Below, piece after piece: positions 24,273 through 32,890 of a DNA stretch of 64,000 nt (the stretch's first letter is position 1; every line of letters starts with the position of its first letter). The DNA is taken from positions 62,001-126,000 of the forward strand of contig CAXTAT010000005.1 of NCBI GenBank assembly GCA_964242415.1, given 5' to 3'. Below the pieces are notes generated by a model. The model was not told the DNA's origin. It saw nothing but the letters and a program-made list of their open reading frames with translations, and made no database searches. A program made the translations under genes and the position numbers. Origin of the DNA: DASWOJ01 sp964242415. Lineage in GTDB: Bacteria; Pseudomonadota; Alphaproteobacteria; Acetobacterales; Acetobacteraceae.

Positions 24273-25547
24273 TCACTCCGCCGGCTGCACCTCCATCTCG
24301 CCGATCATCGCCCGCCCGTCGTCGTCCATGACAAGCTGGCCCTCCCACTTCGCCACCACCGCCGTCGCCAGCGAATTGCCGATCACGTTCGTCGCCGACC
24401 GGCCCATGTCGAGGAAGGTGTCGATGCCCAGGATCAGCAGCAGCCCCTCCTCCGGCAGGCTGAACTGCCCCAGCGTCGCCGCGATCACCACCAGCGACGC
24501 CCGCGGTACCCCCGCCACGCCCTTGCTGGTCAGCATCAGCGTCAGCAGCATCGCCACCTGGGTGCCAAGGCTCAACGGGATGTCGTACGCCTGCGCGATA
24601 AACACGCTGGCGAACGTGCAGTACATCATCGTCCCGTCCAGGTTGAACGAGTAGCCCAGCGGCAGCACGAAGCTGCTGATCCGCCGGCTGATCGGAAACT
24701 TCGCCAACTGCTCCAGCATCTTCGGATACGCCGCCTCCGACGAGGCGGTCGAGAACGCCAGCAGGAACGGCTCCCGCACCAGCATGATCAGCCGCTTCAC
24801 GCTCGGCCCCAGGAACACGAACCCGGCCAGGATCAGCACCCCCCACAGGCACACCAGCCCGAAGTAGAACTCGCCCATGAACTTCGCGTAGTTGAGCAGG
24901 ATGCTGAGGCCATTCGTGGCGATCGTCGCGGTCATCGCGCAGAACACCGCCAAGGGCGCCAGCTTCATCACATAGCCGGTCACGCGCAGGATGATGTGCG
25001 ACAGGCCCTCGATCCCCTCCAGCACCAGCTTGGCCGGCTCGCCCAGTGCGGCGCAGGCGACGCCGAAAAACATCGAGAACACCACGATCTGCAGGATCTC
25101 GTTGTCCACCATCGGCCGCAGTGCCGAGTCCGGGAAGACATGCTTCACAAATCCGTCCAGGCTCATCGCATGGGCGTCGATGCCGGTGGCCGCGCCGCTG
25201 ATCACCTTGTGGACGCCGGCGCCGGGCTGGAACAGGTTGACCAGGATCAGGCCCAAGGTGAGCGACACCAGCGACGCGCAGATGAACCACAGCAGTGACT
25301 TGCCGCCGACCCGGCCGACCGCGCCCGCGTCCGACATATGCCCGATGCCGACCACCAGGGTGGAGAACACCAGCGGCGCAATGATCATCTTGATCAGGCG
25401 CAGAAAGATCGTGCTGCCGAACGAGATGTAGCCAGCAAGGTCATGCTGGGCGGCAGGGTCGGAAACCCCGGAATGGATCAGCCCGCCAGCCGCGATCCCA
25501 AGCACCATGGCAGCAAGGATATACGTGGTCATCCGGCTCGACTTCAT
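24273..25547 (-). CDS. Dicarboxylate/amino acid:cation symporter (DAACS family)
   Basis: A 424-residue GltP/DctA-type secondary transporter. Visible marks are the Ser-rich hairpin FSTASSEAAYPKMLEQ, the NLDGT substrate/cation motif and TSKGVAGVPRASLVV. It imports C4-dicarboxylates or glutamate/aspartate with Na+ or H+. The ATG at 25547 (MKSSRMTTYILAAM) is chosen because upstream in-frame sequence is not family-like. It is divergent from the Fur-family gene. Confidence 0.93.
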   Translation of the reverse strand: MKSSRMTTYILAAMVLGIAAGGLIHSGVSDPAAQHDLAGYISFGSTIFLRLIKMIIAPLVFSTLVVGIGHMSDAGAVGRVGGKSLLWFICASLVSLTLGLILVNLFQPGAGVHKVISGAATGIDAHAMSLDGFVKHVFPDSALRPMVDNEILQIVVFSMFFGVACAALGEPAKLVLEGIEGLSHIILRVTGYVMKLAPLAVFCAMTATIATNGLSILLNYAKFMGEFYFGLVCLWGVLILAGFVFLGPSVKRLIMLVREPFLLAFSTASSEAAYPKMLEQLAKFPISRRISSFVLPLGYSFNLDGTMMYCTFASVFIAQAYDIPLSLGTQVAMLLTLMLTSKGVAGVPRASLVVIAATLGQFSLPEEGLLLILGIDTFLDMGRSATNVIGNSLATAVVAKWEGQLVMDDDGRAMIGEMEVQPAE

Positions 25548-25729
25548 GTGGCCCTGCTCCCCATTGCACCCCAGGCCGCCAGGATGCGTCAGAACGTCGC
25601 CGCGCTGCAATAATACCTTCGCCGGCACCATCCCGCCCCGCCCCGCACAGGCCAACATAACAGACCGGCATGGCGGTCAGGCCCCCGAGGCTGGTAGGAT
25701 GCGCCGCAATGGCTGCGGGAGCTTGCCCC

Positions 25730-26248
25730 ATGACCGACCACGCCGACGCCGCCCCGACGCTGGACGAGCTGGAGGCGATCTGCCGCGCCCGCGGCGGCCG
25801 CCTGACCCGGCAGCGCCGGGCGGTGCTGGCCAAGCTGCTCGCGGCAACCCGCCCCATGACCGCATACGAGCTGCTCGACGTGCTGCGCCCCGAGGACCCG
25901 GCCGCAACGCCGGCCAGCATCTACCGCAGCCTGGACTTCCTGTTGCAGCACGGCGTGGCGCACCGCCTGGAAACCACCCGGTCCTTCGTCGCCTGCGAGC
26001 ATCCCGACCACGCCCACGCCGTGCAGTTCCTGATCTGCCGCCAGTGCGGCACGGTGGTCGAGGCCGAGGACAAGCGGGTGGAGTCCGCCACCGCGCGGCT
26101 GGGCGAGCGGCTGGGCTTCGCGCTCGACCAGCGCACCGTGGAGCTGACCGGCACCTGCGCCAGTTGCCAGGATGGCGCCGCCCCGGATCGCGCCGCCCCG
26201 GATCGCACAGCCCCGGATCGCACAGCCCCGGATCGCACAGCACGGTGA
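25730..26248 (+). CDS. Fur-family regulator, probably Zur
   Basis: A 172-residue Fur-family repressor: winged helix (TRQRRAVLAKLL; TPASIYRSLDFLLQHG), His cluster CEHPDHAH (89-96), and two CxxC pairs (CRQC at 103/106, CASC at 143/146) for structural zinc. The shape is closer to Zur than to Fur. An alternative in-frame ATG lies at 25709. The last about 22 residues are four copies of APDR(T/A) from a 15-bp DNA repeat. The stop overlaps the GTG of the hydrolase (GTGA). Confidence 0.85.
   Translation: MTDHADAAPTLDELEAICRARGGRLTRQRRAVLAKLLAATRPMTAYELLDVLRPEDPAATPASIYRSLDFLLQHGVAHRLETTRSFVACEHPDHAHAVQFLICRQCGTVVEAEDKRVESATARLGERLGFALDQRTVELTGTCASCQDGAAPDRAAPDRTAPDRTAPDRTAR
26181..26240 (+). repeat. 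15-bp tandem repeat at the 3' end of the Fur-family gene
   Basis: Four in-frame copies of CCCCGGATCGCACAG (the first slightly divergent) encode the repeated tail APDRTAPDRTAPDRTAR. Copy number is likely to vary between strains; the repeat ends just before the hydrolase start. Confidence 0.85.
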
Positions 26249-27150
26249 TCGCCCAGCACGGTGACGGCGTGACCACCCTGGCCAGAGGCGTCCGGCACTT
26301 CGCCTGGACCTGGCAGGGCCGCACGGTCGACATCGCCTATGAGATCATCGGCGCCGGCCCCCCGGTCCTGCTGCTGCCGGCCTTCAGCACCGTATGCAGC
26401 CGCGAGGAGATGCGGCCGCTGGCGGACCGGCTGGCCGCGGCGGGATTCGGCTGCCTGGTGCTGGACTGGCCGGGCTTCGGGTCATCCGACCGCAGGCGGC
26501 TGGCGTATGGCCCGGCGCTGTTCGGCGCCTTCCTCGCGGACTTCGCCGAGGCGCTGCTGACGCCGGGCACGGCGGTCGTCGCCGCCGGGCATGCCGCGGG
26601 CTATGCGCTGCAGCTTGGCCATGCGCGCCCGGGATTGTGGCGGCGGGTGGTGCTGCTGGCGCCGACATGGCGCGGGCCGCTGCCGACGGCCATGGGGCCG
26701 CGCCCCAGCACCTATGCCGCCGCGCGGGCGCTGGTCCGGACGCCGCTGATCGGGCAGGCGGTCTACCGGCTCAACACCCATCGCCGGGTGATTGGCATGA
26801 TGTACCGCCGCCATGTGTATGCGCAGGCCGAGCAGGTCACGGCCGGCTTCGTCGATGCGAAGCAGCGGCTGTCCCGGCAGCCCGGGGCGCGGTTCGCCTC
26901 GGTCGCGTTCGTCACCGGCGCGCTCGACCCGGTGGCGGACCGCGCCGCCTTCACCGCGCTGCTCTCGCCGCCGCCAGCGCCGACGCTGGTGCTGTGCGGC
27001 GAGGCAACGCCGCCGAAGTCCCAGGCCGAAATGCAGGCCATCCCCTCCGGCCCCGGGGTCGAAGTGCGCTGGGTGCCAGGCTCCCTGGGCCTGCATGAGG
27101 AAATGGCGGACACCGTGGCGCCACAGGTCGCAGCGTTCCTGCTGGGCTGA
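26245..27150 (+). CDS. Alpha/beta-hydrolase-fold protein lacking the nucleophile Ser
   Basis: A 301-residue alpha/beta-hydrolase-fold protein (PPVLLLPAFSTVCSREEM; DWPGFGSSDR; late ALDPVADR and GLHEEMAD). The nucleophile elbow, normally G-x-S-x-G, reads GHAAG (115-119), with Ala117 in place of Ser. The acid and His candidates remain. It may be a non-catalytic or differently acting member. The GTG start at 26245 overlaps the Fur-family stop, so the two are translated together; metal-dependent regulation is possible. Confidence 0.8.
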   Translation: MIAQHGDGVTTLARGVRHFAWTWQGRTVDIAYEIIGAGPPVLLLPAFSTVCSREEMRPLADRLAAAGFGCLVLDWPGFGSSDRRRLAYGPALFGAFLADFAEALLTPGTAVVAAGHAAGYALQLGHARPGLWRRVVLLAPTWRGPLPTAMGPRPSTYAAARALVRTPLIGQAVYRLNTHRRVIGMMYRRHVYAQAEQVTAGFVDAKQRLSRQPGARFASVAFVTGALDPVADRAAFTALLSPPPAPTLVLCGEATPPKSQAEMQAIPSGPGVEVRWVPGSLGLHEEMADTVAPQVAAFLLG

Positions 27151-27193
27151 CATCGCCGGCCCTCTGCTCCGACCGGACCGCCCGCCCTGCGCC

Positions 27194-27284
27194 CGTCATT
27201 GCGAGGAGCGATTGCGACGCGGCAATCCAGGATTCGCAGGACCGCAGCCGCCGCCTGTGCCACGCCGAAGCCAGATCGCAATGA
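27194..27284. repeat. Family B inverted pair, copy 1
   Basis: The left arm CGTCATTGCGAGGAGCG..GGCAATCCAGG (27194-27231) faces an inverted arm CCACGCCGAAG..ATCGCAATGAC (about 27260-27284). Confidence 0.75.
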
Positions 27285-27657
27285 CCGCGCTGTTCGAACG
27301 CGCCCTCGTAACGGTCAGGCCAGAAGGCCGCGATTGCAACATGGACGGCCCTCCGCAGTAGCGCATGAGCATGATGACGGCGGTGCTCGAAGCACATGCC
27401 GGCCAGCCTGGGTTGGCGCGTACGAGGGCCAGGGGAAGGGGAGGCCGCAACGGCTGCGTCCCGCCGGCTCGGGAGCGGGTCTCGCCTCCAGGCCGGCAAC
27501 CCAGGCTCTCCCGCGCTTCCCCACCCCAAACCCCTTCCGGACGATAAGAAAGTGCCGTCCCAATGCGGCTTGTCCCGCCCGCGGCGTTGCGGTCAACATG
27601 GCCCGGCCGCCGCACCCAGGCTGCACCCTCCGTGCCCTGATCCATGGAACCCCCGCC
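27285..27657. other. Intergenic region, 373 bases, nothing recognised
   Basis: Between the family B pair and the amidase. Both strands have open frames through GC-rich sequence, but none has family-like content or a good ribosome site. I see no promoter or terminator. Confidence 0.5.
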
Positions 27658-29136
27658 ATGCCCGAACTGGACGCCACCGCCCAGGCCGAACTGGTCGCCA
27701 AGGCCGAGGTCACGGCGTCCGAGCTTCTGGAGGCAGCCATCGCCCGCACCGACGCCTCGGCGGCGACGCTGAACGCCGTGCCGGTCCGCTTCGACGACGT
27801 GGCGCGCGCCCAGCTCGCCGCCGCTGGCGGCCGCCCGGCCGGACCCTTCGGCGGCGTGCCGTTCCTGCTGAAGGACCTCGGACAGGACTTCGCCGGCCAG
27901 CCATCCACCCGCGGCGCCCGCGCCCTCGCCGGCGTCCGGCCCGACCGCCACAGCAGCTTCACCCGCCGGTGCCTGGCCGCCGGGCTGGTCATCTTCGGCC
28001 GCACCGCCACGCCGGAACTCGGCCTGAAGGCGGTCACGGAGTCGAAGCTGCACGGCCCCACCCGCAACCCGTGGGACACCGCCCGCACGCCGGGCGGCTC
28101 CTCCGGCGGCTCGGCGGCGGCGGTGGCCGGCGGGCTGGTGGCCATGGCGGGGGCCAACGACGGCGGCGGCTCCATCCGCATCCCGGCCAGCTTCTGCGGC
28201 CTGTTCGGCTTGAAGCCCGGCACCGGCCGCGTCTCCTGGGGCGAGGCCGCCGGGCTGGTGTGGGAGGGCGCGTCGTCCAACGGCGTGCTGACCCGGAGCG
28301 TGCGCGACGCCGCGGCGATGCTGGACGTGCTGTCCGGCCCGGAGCCTGGCGACCTGTTCGTGCCAGCGGCGCCCGAACGCCCGTATGCCAACGAGGTCGG
28401 CCGGCCCCCCGGTCGCCTGCGGATCGGCTTTTCGACCGCTTCCCCCCTCGGCACCCCCGTGGACCCGGCCTGCATCGAGGCCGTGCACGCAGCCGCCCGG
28501 CTGCTGGAAGGGCTGGGCCACCATGTCGAGGAGGCCGCCCCGGCCATCGACGGCGCGGCAGTCGCGGCCTGCTACATGACGCTGTATCTCGGCCAGGTGG
28601 CGGCCGAGGTCGCCGCGTCCGGCGCCCCCGACAGCGCCTTCGAGGCGGAGACGGCAATGCTCGCCCTGCTCGGCCGCGCGCTGTCGGCCGGGGCGTATGT
28701 CGGGGCGCACCAGGCATGGAACGGCTTTGCCCGCGCGCTGGGAGGGTTCCATGCGTCGCACGACCTTTGGCTGCTGCCGACGGTTGCCGCCCCGCCGGCG
28801 CGCATCGGGGAGCTGGACACCCCGCCGGGCCAGTTGCGGCTGATCTCCACGTTCCGCACCTTGCGGGCCGGCGGGCTGATGCTGAAGCTCGGCTTGCTGG
28901 ACCGCATGGCGCGCGAGAGCCTGGCACGCACGCCGTTCACCCAGGTCTCGAACCTGACGTTCACGCCCAGCATGTCGGTGCCGCTGCACCGGGCGCCCGC
29001 CGAACCCGGCGGGCAGCCATTGCCGGTGGGGGTGCAGTTCGTCGGGCCACCCAATTCGGAGGCGATGCTGATCCGGCTGGCGGCCCAGCTGGAGCAGGCC
29101 AGTCCTTGGCCGCTCACTGCGGGCAGCCCTTCATAA
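27658..29136 (+). CDS. Amidase (amidase signature family)
   Basis: A 492-residue amidase-signature hydrolase with the Ser-cisSer-Lys triad: Lys72 (LLKDLG), Ser148 (PGGSSGGSAAAV) and nucleophile Ser172 (GGGSIRIPAS). The C-terminal NLTFTPSMSVPLH and LPVGVQFVGPP blocks are typical. Length is normal. The substrate is unknown; the best-looking relatives are generic or 6-aminohexanoate-cyclic-dimer hydrolase-like enzymes. It is monocistronic as far as can be seen. Confidence 0.92.
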   Translation: MPELDATAQAELVAKAEVTASELLEAAIARTDASAATLNAVPVRFDDVARAQLAAAGGRPAGPFGGVPFLLKDLGQDFAGQPSTRGARALAGVRPDRHSSFTRRCLAAGLVIFGRTATPELGLKAVTESKLHGPTRNPWDTARTPGGSSGGSAAAVAGGLVAMAGANDGGGSIRIPASFCGLFGLKPGTGRVSWGEAAGLVWEGASSNGVLTRSVRDAAAMLDVLSGPEPGDLFVPAAPERPYANEVGRPPGRLRIGFSTASPLGTPVDPACIEAVHAAARLLEGLGHHVEEAAPAIDGAAVAACYMTLYLGQVAAEVAASGAPDSAFEAETAMLALLGRALSAGAYVGAHQAWNGFARALGGFHASHDLWLLPTVAAPPARIGELDTPPGQLRLISTFRTLRAGGLMLKLGLLDRMARESLARTPFTQVSNLTFTPSMSVPLHRAPAEPGGQPLPVGVQFVGPPNSEAMLIRLAAQLEQASPWPLTAGSPS

Positions 29137-29248
29137 CGGCTGTATGCTCCGCTGGGGGATGGTGGAGCGAACTCGGGCTATGCAGGACCTTGTGTTCTTG
29201 ATATGTTCAGAAGATGGTAGACGCCTGTGACCAACTTTGGAGACAGGG

Positions 29249-29674
29249 ATGGCACAACTGATCGTTGCCGTTGACGACGCCCCCGACGACGAGACCAAAC
29301 GGCTTCTCGGTGACGGACTGGACGCTTTCAACGACGAAGCTACTGGCACCAACGACCGGCGCCCGCTTGCCGTGGTCATCAAGGACCCGGATACCGGCCA
29401 AGTCCTGGGCGGCGTCAGCGGGCGCACCTCACTTGGCCTCTTGTTTTTAGAAATTTTCTATTTGCCCAAGCCGCTCCGCGGTGTCGGCCTAGGCAGCCGC
29501 GTACTGCATCTTGCCGAAGGGGAGGCAAGACGGCGTGGTTGTCGAGCCGGCGTACTCTACACTATCAGCTTTCAAGCTCCTGGCTTTTACGAGCGCAACG
29601 GTTGGCGGGCATTCGGTGCCATCCCTTGCCATCCGCCTGGCACAAGCCGTGTGTTCATGACCAAAGAGCTATAG
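29249..29674 (+). CDS. GNAT-family N-acetyltransferase
   Basis: A 141-residue GNAT protein. The acetyl-CoA site is at LPKPLRGVGLGSRVLHLAEGEARRRGC, followed by SFQAPGFYERNGW. GGAGACAGGG directly precedes ATG 29249, which fixes the start; a TTG further upstream is unlikely. Base composition is lower in GC than the surroundings, suggesting transfer. The acceptor substrate is unknown. Confidence 0.87.
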   Translation: MAQLIVAVDDAPDDETKRLLGDGLDAFNDEATGTNDRRPLAVVIKDPDTGQVLGGVSGRTSLGLLFLEIFYLPKPLRGVGLGSRVLHLAEGEARRRGCRAGVLYTISFQAPGFYERNGWRAFGAIPCHPPGTSRVFMTKEL

Positions 29675-29771
29675 TACTGGCAATCAGTCAGTAGGACTGG
29701 ACGGCACGGCCACGGCGGCTGACACCCGGCCCGCCCCTCATTCCACTCCTCGACCAGAAAAGGAATGGCGC

Positions 29772-30965
29772 CTACGCCACCGCCCTGATCCCCGCCGCCA
29801 CCCGGTCCAACGTCCGCTCCGTCAGCGCCGCCATGCACAGCCGCCCGTCGCTCACCCCATAGATGCCGAACTCATCCTTCAGCCGCGCCATCTGCCCCCC
29901 ATCCAGCCCGGAGTAGGAAAACAGCCCCCGCTGCTCCATGAACCGCCCGAAATCCCGCGCATTGTTGCCAGCCAGCCGCGCCACCAGCCCAGCCCGCATC
30001 CGCCGGATGCGCTGGCGCATCCCCTCCAGCTCCGCCACCCACTGCGCCCGCAGCGCCGGGTCGTTCAGGATGGTGGAAACCAGCAGCGCCCCATGCGTCG
30101 GCGGCGTCGAGTAGTTGGTCCGCACCGCGATCTTGACCTGCTCGCCCACCAGCACCGCCTGCCGGTCATCGGCGGCCACGACCGACAGCGCCCCGACCCG
30201 CTCCCCATACAACCCGAACGACTTCGAGAACGACGTCGCCACGAACAGCGGCACCTTCAGCCCGGCCAGCAGACGCGCCGGCTGGCTGTCCGCCTCCAGC
30301 CCCTCGGCGAACCCGGCATAGGCCATGTCCAGGAACGGCACCAACCCGCGCTCCCGGATCAGCCCGGCCAACTCCTGCCAGTCCTGCGCGCGCAGGTCGG
30401 CGCCGGTCGGGTTGTGGCAGCAGGCGTGCAGCAGCAGCACCGTCCCCGGCGCCATCGCCGCCACCGCCGCGCGCATCGCCGGCCAGTCCACCCCCCCGCC
30501 CGCCGCATCGAAATAGGGATACTCCGCCACCCGCAGCCCGGACCCGGCAAAAATGCTGGGATGGTTGCCCCAGGTCGGCCGGCTGAGCATCACCGTGCTG
30601 TCCGGCGCCAGCCGGTGGATCACGTCCGCCCCCAGCTTCAACGCCCCGGTGCCGCCCAGGCTCTGCACGGTGACGATCCGCTGGCCCATCGCGTCCACCA
30701 GCGCATCGCCGAACACCAGGCGCTTGGCCGCCTCCCGCAGCGCCGGCAGCCCGTCCGGCTGCAAGTAGCCCCAGGTGCCGATGGCGCCCGACAGCCGCGC
30801 CTCCGCCACCTGCACCACGTCCAGGATCGGGATGCGCCCGGCCTCGTCGTAGTACATGCCAACGCCCAGGTTGATCTTGTCCGGCCGCGCATCCGCCCCG
30901 AACTCCGCGAACCCCTGCATGATCGGGTCCAGCGGCTGCGGCGTCAGGCCATCGAACAGCGACAT
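29772..30965 (-). CDS. Aromatic amino acid aminotransferase (TyrB/AspC class)
   Basis: A 397-residue class Ib PLP aminotransferase. Marks are NLGVGMYYDEAG, SLGGTGAL, HACCHNPTGAD, and the Schiff-base lysine Lys248 in ATSFSKSFGLYGERVG. It transfers the amino group between aromatic amino acids or aspartate and 2-oxoglutarate. It lies 76 bases downstream of the flavoprotein gene on the same strand and may share its transcript. Confidence 0.93.
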   Translation of the reverse strand: MSLFDGLTPQPLDPIMQGFAEFGADARPDKINLGVGMYYDEAGRIPILDVVQVAEARLSGAIGTWGYLQPDGLPALREAAKRLVFGDALVDAMGQRIVTVQSLGGTGALKLGADVIHRLAPDSTVMLSRPTWGNHPSIFAGSGLRVAEYPYFDAAGGGVDWPAMRAAVAAMAPGTVLLLHACCHNPTGADLRAQDWQELAGLIRERGLVPFLDMAYAGFAEGLEADSQPARLLAGLKVPLFVATSFSKSFGLYGERVGALSVVAADDRQAVLVGEQVKIAVRTNYSTPPTHGALLVSTILNDPALRAQWVAELEGMRQRIRRMRAGLVARLAGNNARDFGRFMEQRGLFSYSGLDGGQMARLKDEFGIYGVSDGRLCMAALTERTLDRVAAGIRAVA

Positions 30966-31041
30966 CGGGCAGCTCCTTGCAACCCGGCCAGGATGCGGCG
31001 GCCGGGCAGGGACGGCAACCGCGTTCAGGCCATCCCTGCCC

Positions 31042-32718
31042 TCACGCCGCAACAGGGTTGAGGTAGGCGTGCACCGCCTGCACCACCACCGATCCCTCGC
31101 CGACGCCGGACGCCACCCGCTTCACCGACCCCGAGCGCACGTCGCCCACGGCATACACGCCGGGCCGCGTGGTGGCGAACGGGGAGCCGAGCGCCTGCCC
31201 GTCCGGCGCCTTGCCGGTCAGAACGAAGCCCTTGGCGTCCAGGTCCAGGCAGCCGCCCAGCCACTCGCTGTTGGGATCGGCGCCGATCATGACGAACACG
31301 TTGCCGACGCGCCGGGTCTCGCTGGCCCCGGTGGCCTGGTCGGTCCATGTCACCTCCCGCAGCAGGTCGCCGCCGGCCAGGGCAGTGACCTGGGTGCGGG
31401 TGTGCAGCGTAATCAGCGGCGACGTCAGGATGCGCTGCACCAGGTAATCGCTCATGGTAGCCGCAAGCCCCGAAGCCCGCACCACGATATGCACATGGGC
31501 CACGCTGCGCGACAGGAACACCGCCGCCTGCCCGGCGGAGTTGCCGCCACCGACCACCAGCACCTCCTCGCCCGCGCACAGCTTGGCCTCCATGCCGGTG
31601 GCGGCGTAGTGGATGCCGCTGCCCTCGAACCGCTCGTAATCCGGCACGTCCAGCTTGCGGTAGCGGGCGCCGGTGGCGACGATCACCGCCCGGGCCGGCA
31701 GGCTCCCACCGCCCTCCAGCGTCAGGCGATAAGGGTGGGCGCCGCAGTCCAGCCCGGTCGCCGCACGGGCGATGGCGAGCTTGGCGCCGAACTTCTGCGC
31801 CTGCGCCTGGGCACGCCCGGCCAGCGCCTGGCCGCTGATCCCGGTCGGGAACCCCAGGTAGTTCTCTATCTTCGACGACGTGCCAGCCTGGCCGCCAGGC
31901 GCCATGCCCTCGATGACGACGGTGGACAGCCCCTCGGACGCGGCATAGACCGCCGCCGCCAGCCCGGCCGGCCCGGCGCCCACCACGGCCACGTCATACA
32001 CCTGGCCCGCATCCAGCAGCTCCGTCAGCCCCAGCGCGTCGGCCAGGGCAGCGTTGGACGGGTTGCGCAGCACCGCATCCCCGGCGCCGACCACCACGGG
32101 GAGGAGGCCGTGCGCCAGGTCGAAGCCATGCAGGAACCCGTGCGCGTCGGGATCAACCGTGGTGTCCAACAGGCGGTGCGGATAGCTGTTCCGGGTCATG
32201 AAGCGTTGCAGGCGCAGGGTGTCGCTGCCATGGCCGGGGCCGATCAGCGCGACGCCACCCAGGCCCTCGCGGATGAAGCCGACGCGGCGCAGGATGAAGG
32301 CGCGCATCATGATCTCGCCGATGTCGGCCTCGGTGGCGACCATGCGGCGGAAATCGGCATGGCGGACCCGGACGACGCGGCTGTCCACCCTGGCACGCCC
32401 GGACACCAGGATGTGCCGGTCGTTGAACAGGTCCATCTCGCCGGTGAACTGGCGCTCGCCGTGCGTGGCGATGACCCGCGGCTGGCCGTCCGCGTCGTCG
32501 TCCAGCACCTCGATGCCGCCGCTCAGCACCAGGAAGAAGTCGGCCCCGCGCTGGCCGCGGCGAAACACGAAGTCGCCGGCAGGCAGGTCCTCCTGCGTGC
32601 CGTATCCGGCGATGCGCGCGGCCATCTCCGGCGTCAGGCGGGGAAAGATCTGCGCCTGGCGGCCATAGGGGCTGGTCGGCTCGAAGTCGGTCTCGGTCGG
32701 GGGCGCCGTGTCCATCAT
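31042..32718 (-). CDS. FAD-dependent oxidoreductase with N-terminal cNMP-binding domain
   Basis: A 558-residue flavoprotein. An N-terminal cyclic-nucleotide-binding-like barrel (about 20-135) is followed by a linker and a thioredoxin-reductase-like module: VVGAGPAGLAAAVYA (FAD, from about 246), PGGQAGTSSKIENYLGFP, a second dinucleotide site VVGGGNSAGQAAVF, and GVYAVGDVRSGSVKRVA. The redox CxxC of true thioredoxin reductase is absent: the matching place reads IHYAATGMEAKLC. It is thus not an ordinary TrxR. ATG 32718 with GGAG upstream is preferred over a TTG at 32733. Confidence 0.9.
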   Translation of the reverse strand: MMDTAPPTETDFEPTSPYGRQAQIFPRLTPEMAARIAGYGTQEDLPAGDFVFRRGQRGADFFLVLSGGIEVLDDDADGQPRVIATHGERQFTGEMDLFNDRHILVSGRARVDSRVVRVRHADFRRMVATEADIGEIMMRAFILRRVGFIREGLGGVALIGPGHGSDTLRLQRFMTRNSYPHRLLDTTVDPDAHGFLHGFDLAHGLLPVVVGAGDAVLRNPSNAALADALGLTELLDAGQVYDVAVVGAGPAGLAAAVYAASEGLSTVVIEGMAPGGQAGTSSKIENYLGFPTGISGQALAGRAQAQAQKFGAKLAIARAATGLDCGAHPYRLTLEGGGSLPARAVIVATGARYRKLDVPDYERFEGSGIHYAATGMEAKLCAGEEVLVVGGGNSAGQAAVFLSRSVAHVHIVVRASGLAATMSDYLVQRILTSPLITLHTRTQVTALAGGDLLREVTWTDQATGASETRRVGNVFVMIGADPNSEWLGGCLDLDAKGFVLTGKAPDGQALGSPFATTRPGVYAVGDVRSGSVKRVASGVGEGSVVVQAVHAYLNPVAA

Positions 32719-32890
32719 CGGGCGAAGCTCCAAGGCGGTGGGCGGCCTCCTGTCACCTGGCGCAGCCCGGCCGGGGATGCAAGGCGTGCCGCCGTCCGAT
32801 CATGCCGGCCCCGGCACAATCGCCCGCCGCGCTAGACAGCCCCCGCCGCCCGCGCAATACCCCCCGCGCAACCCCGGGCAAGGCGCAGGC

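Noticed and set aside
25643..25660. Zur box before the Fur-family gene (AACATAACAG)
   Set aside because: Only one half-site resembles the consensus; no matching inverted half.
31042..32718. Thioredoxin reductase
   Set aside because: The active-site Cys pair is missing and a cNMP-binding domain is present.
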